A stretch of 64,000 nt of DNA from Roseovarius arcticus (GCF_006125015.1 NZ_SZZN01000001.1:2666001-2730000), one strand, 5' to 3'; counted from the first letter of the stretch, positions 24,330 to 33,410 are shown. Translations and numbers: made by a program. Notes: generated by a model not told the origin, from the letters alone.

Positions 24330-24784
24330 TCAACTGGCGCCTTGTCATCACCGCCGACGAATTTCATCAGCAGCGATACGAGGCTGATCGACCCTTGGGT
24401 AAATTCGATCTGATCGCCGGGCGCGAAATAAAGCGGCGAGCCGCCGGGCAAAATCTCAACGTAGTTGCCACCCAAAAGGCCTTCGGACGAGATCGCCAAC
24501 GCACTATCATCGGGCACGTCTATGCCCTCGGCTACGCTGATCGTGGTATCCGCGCGGTAGGTGCTGGGGTCCAGCGCCATCGACGTGACGCGCCCCACCT
24601 TGACGCCCGCAAGGCGCACATCCGTCCCTACAGTGATACCGTCAGCAGACCGGAAGCTGGCCGCGAGCTCATAGCTGTTGCCGCCTGCCTGCGCGCCAGT
24701 CAGTTTGCCCGCATAGACGACAAATCCTAGTGCGACGGCCAAAACAACGCCGCCTGCGATTATTTCGCTTTTGTTCTCAGCCAT
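24326..24784 (-). CDS. mlaD: Outer membrane lipid asymmetry protein MlaD
   Basis: A 152-residue MCE-domain protein. A single N-terminal membrane anchor (I-I-A-G-G-V-V-L-A-V-A-L-G-F-V-V-Y-A-G) is followed by the MCE domain at ~38-115 (A-S-F-R-S-A-D-G-I-T-V-G-T-D-V-R-L-A-G-V-K-V-G-R-V; S-E-G-L-L-G-G-N-Y-V-E-I). MlaD forms a periplasmic hexamer on the MlaFEB ABC transporter and carries phospholipids between membranes. No mlaE or mlaF is nearby. Confidence 0.93.
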   Translation of the reverse strand: MAENKSEIIAGGVVLAVALGFVVYAGKLTGAQAGGNSYELAASFRSADGITVGTDVRLAGVKVGRVTSMALDPSTYRADTTISVAEGIDVPDDSALAISSEGLLGGNYVEILPGGSPLYFAPGDQIEFTQGSISLVSLLMKFVGGDDKAPVE

Positions 24785-24808
24785 TTGCGTCCTCCGCCTG
24801 CACGCACA

Positions 24809-25192
24809 TTACTCGGGGCGCCACGCCTCATAATCGCTACGCGGCTTTGGCTCGCTGCGGCGAATAGATCCGGCGGGCGCATAAGCCAGCGCGGTGCCGG
24901 TCAAATTTTCCAGATGCGGCTTTTCCCAAGTCTGGTGCGGAAGCGGAGCCTCTGTCGGCGGCTCTTGATAAGTGTGATGTAGCCAGCCGTGCCATTCGGG
25001 GCTCACGCGGGTTGCTTCGGCCTCGCCATTATAGATTACCCAACGCCGTACGCCGTCCTTGGAGCGATAGAAAATGTTGCCCTGCGCGTCCTCGCCTACT
25101 TTGGTGCCCTTGCGCCAAGTGTAGAACTGCGTGTTGAGGGTCTGCCCGTGCCACCAGGTCACGGAGCGTAGCAGCGAATTGAGAATACCCAT
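24809..25192 (-). CDS. NDUFA12 (B17.2)-like complex I accessory subunit
   Basis: A 127-residue protein of the NDUFA12 family, an accessory complex I subunit shared by alphaproteobacteria and mitochondria. Seen are [46 protein letters not shown] and P-H-L-E-N-L-T-G-T. The start at 25192 follows GGAGGACGAC; five upstream codons are not needed. The nuo operon itself is not in this window. Confidence 0.93.
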   Translation of the reverse strand: MGILNSLLRSVTWWHGQTLNTQFYTWRKGTKVGEDAQGNIFYRSKDGVRRWVIYNGEAEATRVSPEWHGWLHHTYQEPPTEAPLPHQTWEKPHLENLTGTALAYAPAGSIRRSEPKPRSDYEAWRPE

Positions 25193-25296
25193 GTCGTCCT
25201 CCGGCAATCATTGCCTCTGATATGGCGTATCGCCGGGCAAAGGTCCAGTGTTCAGGATACTTTGAGCGGGCAAGTGCGCGCGGCCAACAATGCAAA

Positions 25297-25322
25297 AAAG
25301 GCGGACCAATCGGCCCGCCTTT
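25297..25322 (-). terminator. Rho-independent terminator of clpX
   Basis: Arms AAAGGCGG and CCGCCTTT with a 10-base loop; on the minus strand the hairpin runs into TTTTTTGCA. It lies 24 bases past the clpX stop. Confidence 0.88.
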
Positions 25323-25345
25323 GAAACTGACTGAGCGCCCGCTAA

Positions 25346-26614
25346 TTACCCCGCGCTGGCGCCTTCCTTCTTGGCGCTTTCGGCATAGATCATCAGCGGT
25401 GCGGCGGCTGACGTCGCGGCCTCCTCGTTGACGACGACCTCTATGACGTTCTCCATGCTGGGCAACTCGAACATCGTGTCCAGCAAAATATCCTCAAGAA
25501 TCGACCGCAGGCCTCGTGCGCCCGTCTTACGTTCAATCGCACGCTTGGCGATGGCAGTCAGCGCGTCGTCAGTAAAGCTGAGCTGCGCGTTCTCAAGTTC
25601 GAAGAGGCGCTGATATTGTTTGACCAATGCGTTTTTCGGCTGTGTCAAAATGGTGATCAACGCATCCTCGTCCAGATCCTCGAGCGTCGCAATCACTGGC
25701 AGGCGGCCAACAAATTCGGGGATAAGGCCAAACTTCAGCAGATCCTCTGGCTCCAGATCCTTAAAGACCTCGCCGATACCGCGATCATCCTTGTCGCGCA
25801 CGTCGGCTCCAAAACCCATGGCACTACCCTTGCCGCGCGCGGCAATGATCTTGTCCAGACCGGCAAACGCACCGCCGACGATAAAGAGGATATTGGTCGT
25901 ATCGACCTGCAAAAACTCCTGCTGCGGGTGTTTGCGCCCGCCCTGCGGCGGCACAGCGGCGACCGTGCCTTCCATCAGTTTCAGCAGCGCCTGCTGCACG
26001 CCCTCGCCCGACACATCACGGGTGATCGAAGGGTTTTCGGACTTGCGCGTAATCTTGTCGACCTCATCGATATAGACGATGCCGCGCTGCGCGCGCTCAA
26101 CGTTATATTCGGACGATTGCAGCAGCTTGAGAATGATGTTCTCAACATCCTCGCCGACATATCCGGCCTCGGTCAGCGTTGTCGCGTCGGCCATAGTGAA
26201 CGGCACATCGAGAATTCTCGCCAAGGTCTGCGCCAGAAGTGTCTTACCGCAACCAGTGGGACCAATCAGCATGATGTTGGATTTTTGCAGCTCAACATCG
26301 CCGCTTTTGCCGGAATTGTTCAGCCGTTTGTAGTGATTATGAACAGCGACCGACAGCACCTTTTTAGCGGTTGCTTGCCCGATTACATAATCGTCCAATA
26401 CATCACAAATCTCGCGCGGAGCAGGAACGCCGTCGGACGATTTCAGCCCGGCAGTGCGCGTTTCCTCGCGAATGATATCCATACATAGCTCGACACATTC
26501 GTCGCATATAAACACGGTCGGACCCGCGATTAGCTTGCGCACCTCATGCTGGCTCTTGCCGCAGAAGCTGCAATAAAGGGTGTTCTTGCTGTCGCTGCCT
26601 GAACTATTCGACAT
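25346..26614 (-). CDS. clpX: ATP-dependent Clp protease ATP-binding subunit ClpX
   Basis: A 422-residue AAA+ unfoldase. The N-terminal zinc-binding domain has C-S-F-C-G-K-S-Q then C-D-E-C-V-E-L-C; Walker A is GPTGCGKT, Walker B V-Y-I-D-E-V-D-K, pore-loop region A-G-Y-V-G-E-D, R-G-D-type loop and the IGF-like ClpP-docking region ([11 protein letters not shown]) are present. It feeds substrates to ClpP, encoded 127 bases upstream in the same direction. AAGGTAGATC precedes the ATG. Confidence 0.98.
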   Translation of the reverse strand: MSNSSGSDSKNTLYCSFCGKSQHEVRKLIAGPTVFICDECVELCMDIIREETRTAGLKSSDGVPAPREICDVLDDYVIGQATAKKVLSVAVHNHYKRLNNSGKSGDVELQKSNIMLIGPTGCGKTLLAQTLARILDVPFTMADATTLTEAGYVGEDVENIILKLLQSSEYNVERAQRGIVYIDEVDKITRKSENPSITRDVSGEGVQQALLKLMEGTVAAVPPQGGRKHPQQEFLQVDTTNILFIVGGAFAGLDKIIAARGKGSAMGFGADVRDKDDRGIGEVFKDLEPEDLLKFGLIPEFVGRLPVIATLEDLDEDALITILTQPKNALVKQYQRLFELENAQLSFTDDALTAIAKRAIERKTGARGLRSILEDILLDTMFELPSMENVIEVVVNEEAATSAAAPLMIYAESAKKEGASAG

Positions 26615-26646
26615 GATCTACCTTTCGGGCGGTGCGTTGCATGGGG

Positions 26647-26668
26647 GGCCCGGCGCGGGTGCCGGGCC
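26647..26668 (-). promoter_or_regulatory. Intercistronic stem-loop between clpP and clpX
   Basis: Perfect 8-bp arms GGCCCGGC and GCCGGGCC with a 6-base loop lie in the 127-base clpP-clpX spacer. No U-tract follows on the minus strand, so it looks like an mRNA stabiliser or a partial attenuator that sets the ClpP:ClpX ratio rather than a full terminator. Confidence 0.55.
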
Positions 26669-26741
26669 GCCGTCATCTTTAGCTTATGGCAGGCGCCGGG
26701 CGGCGACAATCGCAAAATGCCGCGCCCTCTGCCTGACGTAT

Positions 26742-27389
26742 CTACCCTTTGGGCTTGGGCTTTTCGTCGTCTTCGGGCTTAATCCGATTCTCGACGATCT
26801 CGTCGATCAGGCCCCATTTCTTGGCGTCCTCAGGCGACATGAAGTTATCGCGCTCCAGCCCCTCTTCTACCTTTTTAAGGGTCTGGCCGGTATGCTTGAC
26901 GTAAATCTCATTCAGCCGCTTTTTCAGCTTCTGCGTCTCTTCGGCGTGAATCATGATATCCGTTGCCTGGCCCTGATACCCGCCTGACGGCTGGTGGACC
27001 ATGATGCGCGAATTTGGCAGCGAGAAGCGCATGCCCGGCGCGCCAGCAGTCAGCAGCAATGAGCCCATCGAGGCCGCCTGTCCGATGACCAGCGTCGACA
27101 CCTTGGGGCGAATGTACTGCATCGTATCGTAGATCGACAGGCCCGAGGTGACAACACCGCCAGGGCTGTTGATATACATGCTGATTTCCTTTGACGGGTT
27201 CTCCGCCTCCAGGTGCAGCAACTGCGCGACAATCAGGCTGGACATACCGTCATGGACGGGTCCGCTGAGGAAAATAATACGCTCCTTCAGGAGGCGCGAG
27301 AAGATGTCGTAGGCACGCTCGCCGCGGCTGGTCTGTTCGACCACCATCGGGACGAGTGTGTTCATGTAGGTGTCCATCGGGTCTGTCAT
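26742..27389 (-). CDS. clpP: ATP-dependent Clp protease proteolytic subunit
   Basis: A 215-residue serine protease. Catalytic Ser lies in [12 protein letters not shown] and catalytic His in M-V-H-Q-P-S-G-G; the Asp is in the C-terminal part ([10 protein letters not shown]). [13 protein letters not shown] is the oxyanion-forming segment. The N-terminus ([17 protein letters not shown]) fits the processed form of the family. AGGCGGATT precedes the ATG. It is followed by clpX. Confidence 0.98.
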   Translation of the reverse strand: MTDPMDTYMNTLVPMVVEQTSRGERAYDIFSRLLKERIIFLSGPVHDGMSSLIVAQLLHLEAENPSKEISMYINSPGGVVTSGLSIYDTMQYIRPKVSTLVIGQAASMGSLLLTAGAPGMRFSLPNSRIMVHQPSGGYQGQATDIMIHAEETQKLKKRLNEIYVKHTGQTLKKVEEGLERDNFMSPEDAKKWGLIDEIVENRIKPEDDEKPKPKG

Positions 27390-27454
27390 AATCCGCCTTG
27401 CCTGCTGGTTTGTGTCTGATCCATACCTGACCAGGTCCTAAAAGAGTCTTAGTA

Positions 27455-27482
27455 GCGCGCCCAAGGGGCTGCAAGGGCGCGC
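27455..27482 (-). terminator. Putative terminator after the iron-type permease
   Basis: Perfect 8-bp arms GCGCGCCC (27455-27462) and GGGCGCGC (27475-27482) with a 12-base loop, 19 bases after the permease stop on the minus strand and ahead of clpP. The following minus-strand sequence, TACTAAGACTCTTTTAGG, has only a short U-run. Confidence 0.5.
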
Positions 27483-27500
27483 CGGGAATTTGTATCTTAG

Positions 27501-29180
27501 CTAGGCCGCTGTGCTTTCGCGTCCAATGGTGCGGCACAGTAGCAGTACCGGGATCAGACCGAACGCCACCAGTGCCAATGACGGCACGGCAGCTTCGTGC
27601 AACCGCTCATCCGCAGCAAGGCGGTAGGCCTGTACTGCCAACGTCTCAAAGTTGAATGGGTGCAGAATCAACGTTGCGGGCAATTCCTTCATCACGTCGA
27701 CAAAGACGATCAGCAGCGCGGTCATAACAGACGTGCGCGCCACCGGAAGGTGAACGCGCCACAAAAGGCGCGCAGGCCCCTGCCCCAGACTACGCGCGAT
27801 CGCGTCAAAATGCCCCGGAACCGTCGCCATACCGCTGTCATACGCATTCAGGGCTGCGGCCATGAAACGCGCCATGTAGGCCAGCACCATCAGCCAGATC
27901 GATCCGGTGATCAGCAGCCCAGTATCGATGCCAAACCGCGCCTCCATCACGCGGTCGATGGCATTGTCGAGACCGGCCATTGGCACCATTAGCCCCACGG
28001 CGATTACCCCGCCCGGCACCGCATAGCCGAGGCCGGCGCCCACCACGAGGCCGCGTGACACGCGTCCCGGCCGGGTGCGCGCCCTGAAGCCAATTAAAAT
28101 CGCTCCTATCACAGTCAGCACGGATGCAACGCCGGCCAGCGTCACCGAATTAGTCATCAGATGCAGGTAGCGAGGCTGAAGCAGGCTCTGCCCCGATCCC
28201 CACGCCATAGTGCCCAGCATAATAACAGGGATCAGAAATCCCAGCAGAACGGGCGTCAAGCAGACCGCCGTCGCGCCCCAGCCGCGCCAACCGGCCAGGC
28301 GCGGCTTGGTCAGCACCTCGAAACGCGCGCCACCACGGCTGGCCCGCCGCGCCTTGCCGCGCTGCGCCCGCTCTAGCCCGGCCAGCAGCAACGCAAAGCT
28401 AAGTAGGCATAGCGATAGCTGCGCCGCCGCCGCCCGGTCGCCCAGCGAAAACCAGGCCTGATAAATGCCCGTGGCAAATGTCTGAACGTTAAAGAACGCC
28501 ACCGTGCCAAAATCGGCAATCGTCTCCATGATCGCCAGCAACGTGCCGCCCACGATAGCAGGCCGCGCCATGGGCAGCGCAACGGACCAGAATGCGGCCA
28601 CCGGCGAACGACCCAGCGTACGCGCGACCAGAAACGCATTCGAGCTTTGCTGGCGGAAGGATGCGCGCGCCAGCAGATAAACATATGGATAAAGCACGAT
28701 GGTCAGCATCAACGCCGCACCGCCAAGGCTGCGGATTTCGGGAAACCAGTAGTCGCGCGGGCCCCATCCGGTGACGTTTCGCAGCAGCGTCTGCACTGGA
28801 CCGGGATGATCCAATAGCGATGTATAGGCATAGGCCAGCACATACGCCGGAAAGGCCAGCGGCAGCGCCAGCGCAATCTCCAGCCAGCGCGCACCGGGAA
28901 AGCGGTAGACAGTGACCAGCCACGCGGCACTCGTGCCGATGATCGCGGTACAAGTGCCAACGATGGCCACAAGCGCCAATGTGGTTGCCGTGTAACGCGG
29001 CAGGACCGACCACAGCACGTCGCGCCAGGTCGCCAGATCGCCGCTCAGCGCAGCCAGCGCTGCCGCAATGATGGGTGCGACGCACAGCGCGGCAACTGCC
29101 CAAGCCAAGCGATACATCAGCCGTTCGATCAAGAAAGCGCCCCTCGCTGCCCGGCGCCTATGCCTGAGCGTTTCGATCAA
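27501..29180 (-). CDS. Two-domain iron-type (FbpB-like) ABC transporter permease, orphan
   Basis: A 559-residue fused permease with about 12 helices in two halves, each with a transporter loop (first: A-R-T-L-G-R-S-P-V-A-A-F-W-S-V-A-L-P; second: A-R-S-L-G-Q-G-P-A-R-L-L-W-R-V-H-L-P). This doubled layout and T-I-A-D-F-G-T-V-A-F-F-N plus G-D-R-A-A-A-A-Q-L fit the ferric iron FbpB/SfuB family. No binding protein or matching ATPase is adjacent, so partners must be elsewhere or lost. The start is uncertain: a TTG at 29180 without a clear ribosome binding site, with an ATG 21 codons inside. Confidence 0.85.
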   Translation of the reverse strand: MIETLRHRRRAARGAFLIERLMYRLAWAVAALCVAPIIAAALAALSGDLATWRDVLWSVLPRYTATTLALVAIVGTCTAIIGTSAAWLVTVYRFPGARWLEIALALPLAFPAYVLAYAYTSLLDHPGPVQTLLRNVTGWGPRDYWFPEIRSLGGAALMLTIVLYPYVYLLARASFRQQSSNAFLVARTLGRSPVAAFWSVALPMARPAIVGGTLLAIMETIADFGTVAFFNVQTFATGIYQAWFSLGDRAAAAQLSLCLLSFALLLAGLERAQRGKARRASRGGARFEVLTKPRLAGWRGWGATAVCLTPVLLGFLIPVIMLGTMAWGSGQSLLQPRYLHLMTNSVTLAGVASVLTVIGAILIGFRARTRPGRVSRGLVVGAGLGYAVPGGVIAVGLMVPMAGLDNAIDRVMEARFGIDTGLLITGSIWLMVLAYMARFMAAALNAYDSGMATVPGHFDAIARSLGQGPARLLWRVHLPVARTSVMTALLIVFVDVMKELPATLILHPFNFETLAVQAYRLAADERLHEAAVPSLALVAFGLIPVLLLCRTIGRESTAA

Positions 29181-29250
29181 TAATCAGCGGTGAGTCAAGG
29201 GTCAAGGCCGACACGGCAGAGCGCGCGGCGGCACATCACCGCAGCAAAGG

Positions 29251-29573
29251 CATTGCAAGTCGTTGGGCCGCGCGATCATGGGGCTGCTAACGCCGTCCTC
29301 GGGCGAAATCTACTTTCGCGGGGCGCGCATTGATACGATGGACGAGGCCGAGCTTGAGCCCATCCGCGCCGACATGCAGATGGTGTTTCAGACCCCCGAC
29401 GCCTCGCTCAACTCGCGTCGAAACGTGTTCCAGACATTGGCCGAACCTATCCGCCACCTGATGCCGGAAAGACCCCCAAACATTCATATACGCAACTGCT
29501 GCTCGCCGCGATTCCGCGCCTGCGCGAGTTCGGAACCAGCGGAACGACGGCTGCCTGCCATTTCGCTGAATGA
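29251..29573 (+). pseudogene. Remnant of a peptide/nickel-type ABC ATPase gene
   Basis: From 29251 the frame reads H-C-K-S-L-G-R-A-I-M-G-L-L, a ruined Walker A (normally GSGKSTLGRAIMGLL: G replaced, T lost), then T-P-S-S-G-E-I-Y-F-R-G and M-Q-M-V-F-Q-T-P-D-A-S-L-N-S-R, clearly the Q-loop region of DppD/DppF/OppF-type ATPases (normally MVFQDPxxSLNPR). The frame breaks after E-P-I-R-H-L. From 29481 another frame gives H-S-Y-T-Q-L-L-L-A-A-I-P-R-L, which in intact genes (HPYTQxLLxAIP) comes ~100 residues later. So the signature, Walker B and switch His are deleted and a frameshift is present. No ATG-led gene with a ribosome binding site remains. It occupies the 465-base gap 29181-29645; the rest holds nothing I can name. 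Confidence 0.8.
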
Positions 29574-29645
29574 GCCAATTGTTCTATTTAGGCGACTTAC
29601 GCTCCAATGTTCGCGTATAAGTTGCAGACGATTGCATTAAAAAGA

Positions 29646-30740
29646 CTAGGCGCCCATTGCCCCGATATCTGCCCGTGCCACTGCTGTCGCCTTCAATATC
29701 GCGTAGCAAGAGGCACCCGGCGCAAGGCCTAGCTCATCCATCGCGTCTGCAGTGATCCGCGCCAGCAAGCGGTCCTCGCCCAGCCTTAGTGACAGGGCTA
29801 CGCCCGGACCGTCGCCGCGATGAACTGCCTCGACTACGGCAGGCAGGATGTTGCGCGAGGACAAGCCCGTAGGCCTCTCTTGCGACACCAGAACATCCTG
29901 CGCCAATATCCTGATGCGCAACAATTTCCCCACCTCCGCCTCGATACCCGGAAGCCGCAGTTCACCGCCGTCGATGGAAAGGCGGCTAAGGCCCAGCGGT
30001 CTACATTCCATCACCCGCGCAATCAGGACAGATCCCGCCTCGCGCACGCCGATCAGCGGCACCATGGCCGGATCGCTTAGTACGTCCGTCACATCGCCGG
30101 CGCGCAGCACACGGCCCGCACGCAGTACAATGATGCGATCCGCCAGTCGGGCGATTTCGGCCATGGAGTGCGTGATATAGACGATAGGTACAGCCCCACT
30201 GTCGCGAAGGCGCTCTAGATAGGGCAGGATCTCATCCTTGCGCGGGCCGTCCAGCGCAGCCAATGGCTCATCCATTAATAGCAGACGGGGCCGCATGGTC
30301 AGAGCGCGGGCAATAGCCACCCGTTGCCTTTCACCGCCAGACAGGTTTGTCGGGCGGCGACGCATTATTGCGCCGATACCCAGCATGTCTTCAATCTCGC
30401 CGCCATCTAGGCCCGGCGCATCGCGCGGTGCATACCGTGCACCGAACGCGATGTTCTGCGCGGCTGTCAGGTGCGGAAATAACCGCCCCTCCTGAAAGAC
30501 GACTCCGATCCTGCGGCGCGCCGCAGGCAGGAAAACCCTATGCGCCCGATCCAGTAGCACGTCACCGGCCAGCACGATCCGACCAGCATCAGGCCTCAGC
30601 AACCCTGCAATAGCATTCGCGATACTGGTCTTGCCTGATCCAGATGGGCCGAACAGTGCAGTAACGCCCGGTCCAGCCTCAAACGCCGCGTCCAACGTAA
30701 AATCGCCAAAGCGATGCGATATGTCGACGTTCAGGGTCAT
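29646..30740 (-). CDS. modC: Molybdate ABC transporter ATP-binding protein
   Basis: A 364-residue ATPase. Walker A GPSGSGKTS, signature L-S-G-G-E-R-Q-R-V-A-I-A-R-A-L, Walker B L-L-L-M-D-E-P-L-A-A-L-D, and H-S-M-A-E-I switch are intact. Residues ~290-360 form a Mop/TOBE molybdate-binding domain (R-I-L-A-Q-D-V-L-V-S, then S-S-R-N-I-L-P). The start at 30740 overlaps the modB stop by 4 bases (ATGA). It is the last gene of modABC. Confidence 0.95.
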   Translation of the reverse strand: MTLNVDISHRFGDFTLDAAFEAGPGVTALFGPSGSGKTSIANAIAGLLRPDAGRIVLAGDVLLDRAHRVFLPAARRRIGVVFQEGRLFPHLTAAQNIAFGARYAPRDAPGLDGGEIEDMLGIGAIMRRRPTNLSGGERQRVAIARALTMRPRLLLMDEPLAALDGPRKDEILPYLERLRDSGAVPIVYITHSMAEIARLADRIIVLRAGRVLRAGDVTDVLSDPAMVPLIGVREAGSVLIARVMECRPLGLSRLSIDGGELRLPGIEAEVGKLLRIRILAQDVLVSQERPTGLSSRNILPAVVEAVHRGDGPGVALSLRLGEDRLLARITADAMDELGLAPGASCYAILKATAVARADIGAMGA

Positions 30741-31420
30741 GCTCGCACCCGCGCTGCCATACGCCGCGCCAGCCATTCGGATATGAGCACGGCGGCAATG
30801 GCGACGCTGGCCGACAGGACCACCAGCCGCATCGCAGACCCCTCGCCGCCCGGCACCGACAGGAACGCATAGATTGCCGAGGGCAGCGTCTGCGTCTGGC
30901 CCGGAATGTTGGCGACAAAAGTGATCGTCGCGCCAAATTCGCCCATCGCCTTGGCAAAGCCCAGCACCGTGCCCGCCAGTATCCCTGGCCCGATCAACGG
31001 CAGTGTCACGCGCGCGAACGCCTCCCAGCGTCCAGCCCCCAGCGTCGCAGCGGCCTCCTCCAGCTTGGGATCGACCGCCTCAATCGACAAGCGAATGGCG
31101 CGCACCATCAGCGGGAATCCCATGATACCGGCGGCAAGCGCTGCGCCCGTCCAGCGAAAGGCAAAGACGATGCCGACCTCAGCCAGTGCGCCGCCGATCC
31201 AGCCGTTTCGCCCAAACGCAAGCAGCAACAGATAGCCCGTCACAACCGGCGGCAAAACCAGCGGCAGATGCACCAGCGCGCTCAGCACCGCATGGCCCGG
31301 AAACTGGCGCCGCGCCAGCAGCCACGCCACCGCAATCGCGAACGGCAGGCTGAAAATGACCGCCGTCAGCGAAACCTGCAGCGACAGCAACAGCGCGTCC
31401 CAGGCAGCCGCATCCAGCAT
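30737..31420 (-). CDS. modB: Molybdate ABC transporter permease
   Basis: A 227-residue permease with five to six helices. The family loop E-E-A-A-A-T-L-G-A-G-R-W-E-A-F-A-R-V-T-L-P is present, as are L-P-L-V-L-P-P-V-V-T-G-Y and F-A-K-A-M-G-E-F-G-A-T. Its start shares one base with the modA stop (TGATG), and it overlaps modC by 4 bases. Confidence 0.95.
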   Translation of the reverse strand: MLDAAAWDALLLSLQVSLTAVIFSLPFAIAVAWLLARRQFPGHAVLSALVHLPLVLPPVVTGYLLLLAFGRNGWIGGALAEVGIVFAFRWTGAALAAGIMGFPLMVRAIRLSIEAVDPKLEEAAATLGAGRWEAFARVTLPLIGPGILAGTVLGFAKAMGEFGATITFVANIPGQTQTLPSAIYAFLSVPGGEGSAMRLVVLSASVAIAAVLISEWLARRMAARVRA

Positions 31421-32199
31421 CAGGGCGTTCCCCCAGGCAGCACGAAGCCATGCGCGGCGAAAATTTTACGCGCAGCGTCAGCTTGTAGAAACTCAACGAA
31501 CGGCTTGCCTGCCTCGGTGAGTGCAGCGGCGGGATAGACTATTGGCGCATGAAGTGCATCCGGCACGCCATAGAGGATGCGCACGCCAGCCTCCGCCGCC
31601 GCGTCGGTGACATAAACGATGCCCAGCGGCGCCTCGCCCCGCGCGACAAGCGCTAACGCTGCGCGGACGCTGTCCGTTTCAGCCAGGTGCGGCTCCATTG
31701 CGGCCCACAATCCGGCCGCCTCCAGCCATTCCCGGCCATAAATCCCCGCTGGCACGCCGCGTGTCTGGCCCATCGCGATGCGCCCGCCATCCAGCCGTTC
31801 CAGCAGTGCATCCGCCGTGACATCAGGCAGTTCAGACGCGCCGGATGGCCCGATTAGCACCAGCCTATTGCCCACTAAATCGACGCGCCGGCCATGATCG
31901 ACGCTGCCCTGCTCTTCGAGCCAGTCCATCCAAGCGGCGCTCGCTAAAATTACGACATCGGCGGGCGCGCCCTGTGCGATTTGCCGCGCGATCTGGCCGC
32001 TGCCGCCGACCGATACGGCGACATCGCCCGTGTAATGCGAAGCGATCTCGGCCAGTACGCCATGCAAAGACGCGGCGGCGAAAACAACAGTACGGTCATC
32101 TGCCATTGTGCGAGCAGGCATCACGGACAGCACCACCACCGCGCACAACGCACGAAAAGTTGCTACATACAGGCCTTTGCTTGTTGGCTGATGGCTCAA
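31420..32199 (-). CDS. modA: Molybdate ABC transporter substrate-binding protein
   Basis: A 259-residue periplasmic protein with a signal peptide ending near PARTMADD. ModA marks: V-F-A-A-A-S-L, G-G-S-G-Q-I-A-R-Q-I-A-Q-G-A-P-A-D-V, L-V-L-I-G-P, A-L-A-L-V-A-R-G-E-A-P-L-G-I-V-Y. The start is a TTG at 32199 supported by CAGGAGG eight bases upstream. It is the first gene of the operon; a palindrome at 32300 in the promoter region could be a molybdate-responsive operator. Confidence 0.94.
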   Translation of the reverse strand: MSHQPTSKGLYVATFRALCAVVVLSVMPARTMADDRTVVFAAASLHGVLAEIASHYTGDVAVSVGGSGQIARQIAQGAPADVVILASAAWMDWLEEQGSVDHGRRVDLVGNRLVLIGPSGASELPDVTADALLERLDGGRIAMGQTRGVPAGIYGREWLEAAGLWAAMEPHLAETDSVRAALALVARGEAPLGIVYVTDAAAEAGVRILYGVPDALHAPIVYPAAALTEAGKPFVEFLQADAARKIFAAHGFVLPGGTP

Positions 32200-32299
32200 T
32201 TCTTAGCCTCCTGCGCGGCATCCGGGCCGGTCGCGAGGCGCCTGCGCAGACGGCCCTCCGGCACCCGCAATGTTCGGATGGTTGTTTTTCGCGACGTTT

Positions 32300-32313
32300 C
32301 GCAATATATTGTG
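32300..32313. promoter_or_regulatory. Palindromic operator candidate upstream of modA
   Basis: CAATATATTG (32302-32311) is a perfect 10-bp palindrome, and the flanking C (32300) and G (32313) also pair. It lies ~100 bases ahead of modA and ~95 ahead of the divergent Nudix gene. ModE sites also contain TATAT-type half-sites, but the match here is only partial. Confidence 0.35.
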
Positions 32314-32407
32314 TAAAAGCAAGAACAAAAGCGCAAGATCGCAGATACGGCGACCACTCGTGCAGATATTGAGACAAAGCAGACAGATCGTGAGCACCAC
32401 CTTGAAC

Positions 32408-32869
32408 ATGGCCCAGGCCCCCATTGACCTGACCGATGCGCACAAAAGCGATGTGCGCACACAATTCGGTGCGCTCTGTTTTCGGATGGTGCGTGGCAAG
32501 CCCGAGGTGCTACTGGTCACCAGCCGCCGCACCAAACGGTGGATCGTGCCAAAGGGCTGGCCGATGGATGGCAAAACCCCATCCGAAAGCGCCGAAATCG
32601 AGGCATGGGAGGAGGCAGGCGTGCGCGGCAAAGTGTACGACCGGTGCCTGGGCGTCTATTCCTATCGCAAAGCAATGGAAGATGACGAGGATCTCCCTTG
32701 CGTCACAATGGTCTATGCGATGAAGGTCCGCGAATGTGCCGCAAAATACCCCGAAGCGCAGGAGCGCAAGCGCAAGTGGCTGCGCCCCAAGAAGGCCGCC
32801 GCATTGGTTGATGAGCCCGATCTGGCGCATATGATCCGTAATTTTGACCCCCAGCAGGTCAAAAGCTGA
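32408..32869 (+). CDS. NUDIX hydrolase
   Basis: A 153-residue Nudix protein, cleaving nucleoside diphosphate-linked substrates. The box is I-V-P-K-G-W-P-M-D-G-K-T-P-S-E followed by S-A-E-I-E-A-W-E-E-A-G-V. The metal-binding E-A-W-E-E core is intact, but the consensus Arg before it is Ile and the first Glu position of GX5E is Lys, as in the diphosphoinositol-polyphosphate-hydrolase-like W-P-M subgroup. The ATG at 32408 is preferred: the open frame upstream lacks family similarity and runs into the mod promoter region. Substrate unknown. Confidence 0.87.
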   Translation: MAQAPIDLTDAHKSDVRTQFGALCFRMVRGKPEVLLVTSRRTKRWIVPKGWPMDGKTPSESAEIEAWEEAGVRGKVYDRCLGVYSYRKAMEDDEDLPCVTMVYAMKVRECAAKYPEAQERKRKWLRPKKAAALVDEPDLAHMIRNFDPQQVKS

Positions 32870-32883
32870 TCCAACGCGGCGAC

Positions 32884-32910
32884 GCGCAGCGCAAGTGCGC
32901 GCTTGTTTTT
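32884..32910 (+). terminator. Possible terminator after the Nudix gene
   Basis: A short hairpin (AGCGC 32888-32892 with GCGCT 32899-32903, with alternative longer GCGC pairings) is followed by TGTTTTT. It is 14 bases past the Nudix stop. Confidence 0.45.
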
Positions 32911-32957
32911 CGCCTCATCGCCGTTATCTACGTCTTAATGTCACCGGGCAAAGAACG

Positions 32958-33410
32958 ATGATCAAATTTTCCCTAAAGTGCGGGCAGGACCACCGCTTTG
33001 ACAGTTGGTTTCAATCGTCGGATGCCTTCGACAAGTTGGCAGCGCGCGGATTGATCAACTGCGCCGTATGCGGGGGCGGCGATGTGGAGAAATCCATCAT
33101 GGCGCCTAACATACAGGCAGGACGTTCCGTGCCCGTGGTTGTACCCGCAAGCGTGCCGGGGCGCGGATCGCTGTCTACCCCTGCCTCGCCTGCTGAACAG
33201 GCGTTGGCTGAAATGCGCCGCAAGATTGAGAAAAATTCTGAATATGTCGGCAAGAATTTCGCTGCCGAAGCGCGCAAGATGCATGAGGGCGGCGTTGGCG
33301 GCGAGCGGTCGATCCACGGCGAGGCCCGCCCCGAGGAGGCACGAAAGCTGATTGAAGATGGTGTGCCGATCATCCCACTACCATTCAAAACGGCGCGCAA
33401 GGTGAATTAA
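32958..33410 (+). CDS. DUF1178 family protein
   Basis: A 150-residue protein of the DUF1178 family, widespread in proteobacteria and of unknown function. The N-terminus is typical: M-I-K-F-S-L-K-C-G-Q-D-H-R-F-D-S-W-F-Q-S-S, then C-A-V-C-G-G-G, giving a likely zinc site from Cys8 and the CxxC. A Pro/Ala linker follows, then E-Y-V-G-K-N-F-A-A-E-A-R-K-M-H and G-E-A-R-P-E-E-A-R-K-L-I-E-D-G-V. The ATG at 32958 is the family start. Confidence 0.9.
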   Translation: MIKFSLKCGQDHRFDSWFQSSDAFDKLAARGLINCAVCGGGDVEKSIMAPNIQAGRSVPVVVPASVPGRGSLSTPASPAEQALAEMRRKIEKNSEYVGKNFAAEARKMHEGGVGGERSIHGEARPEEARKLIEDGVPIIPLPFKTARKVN

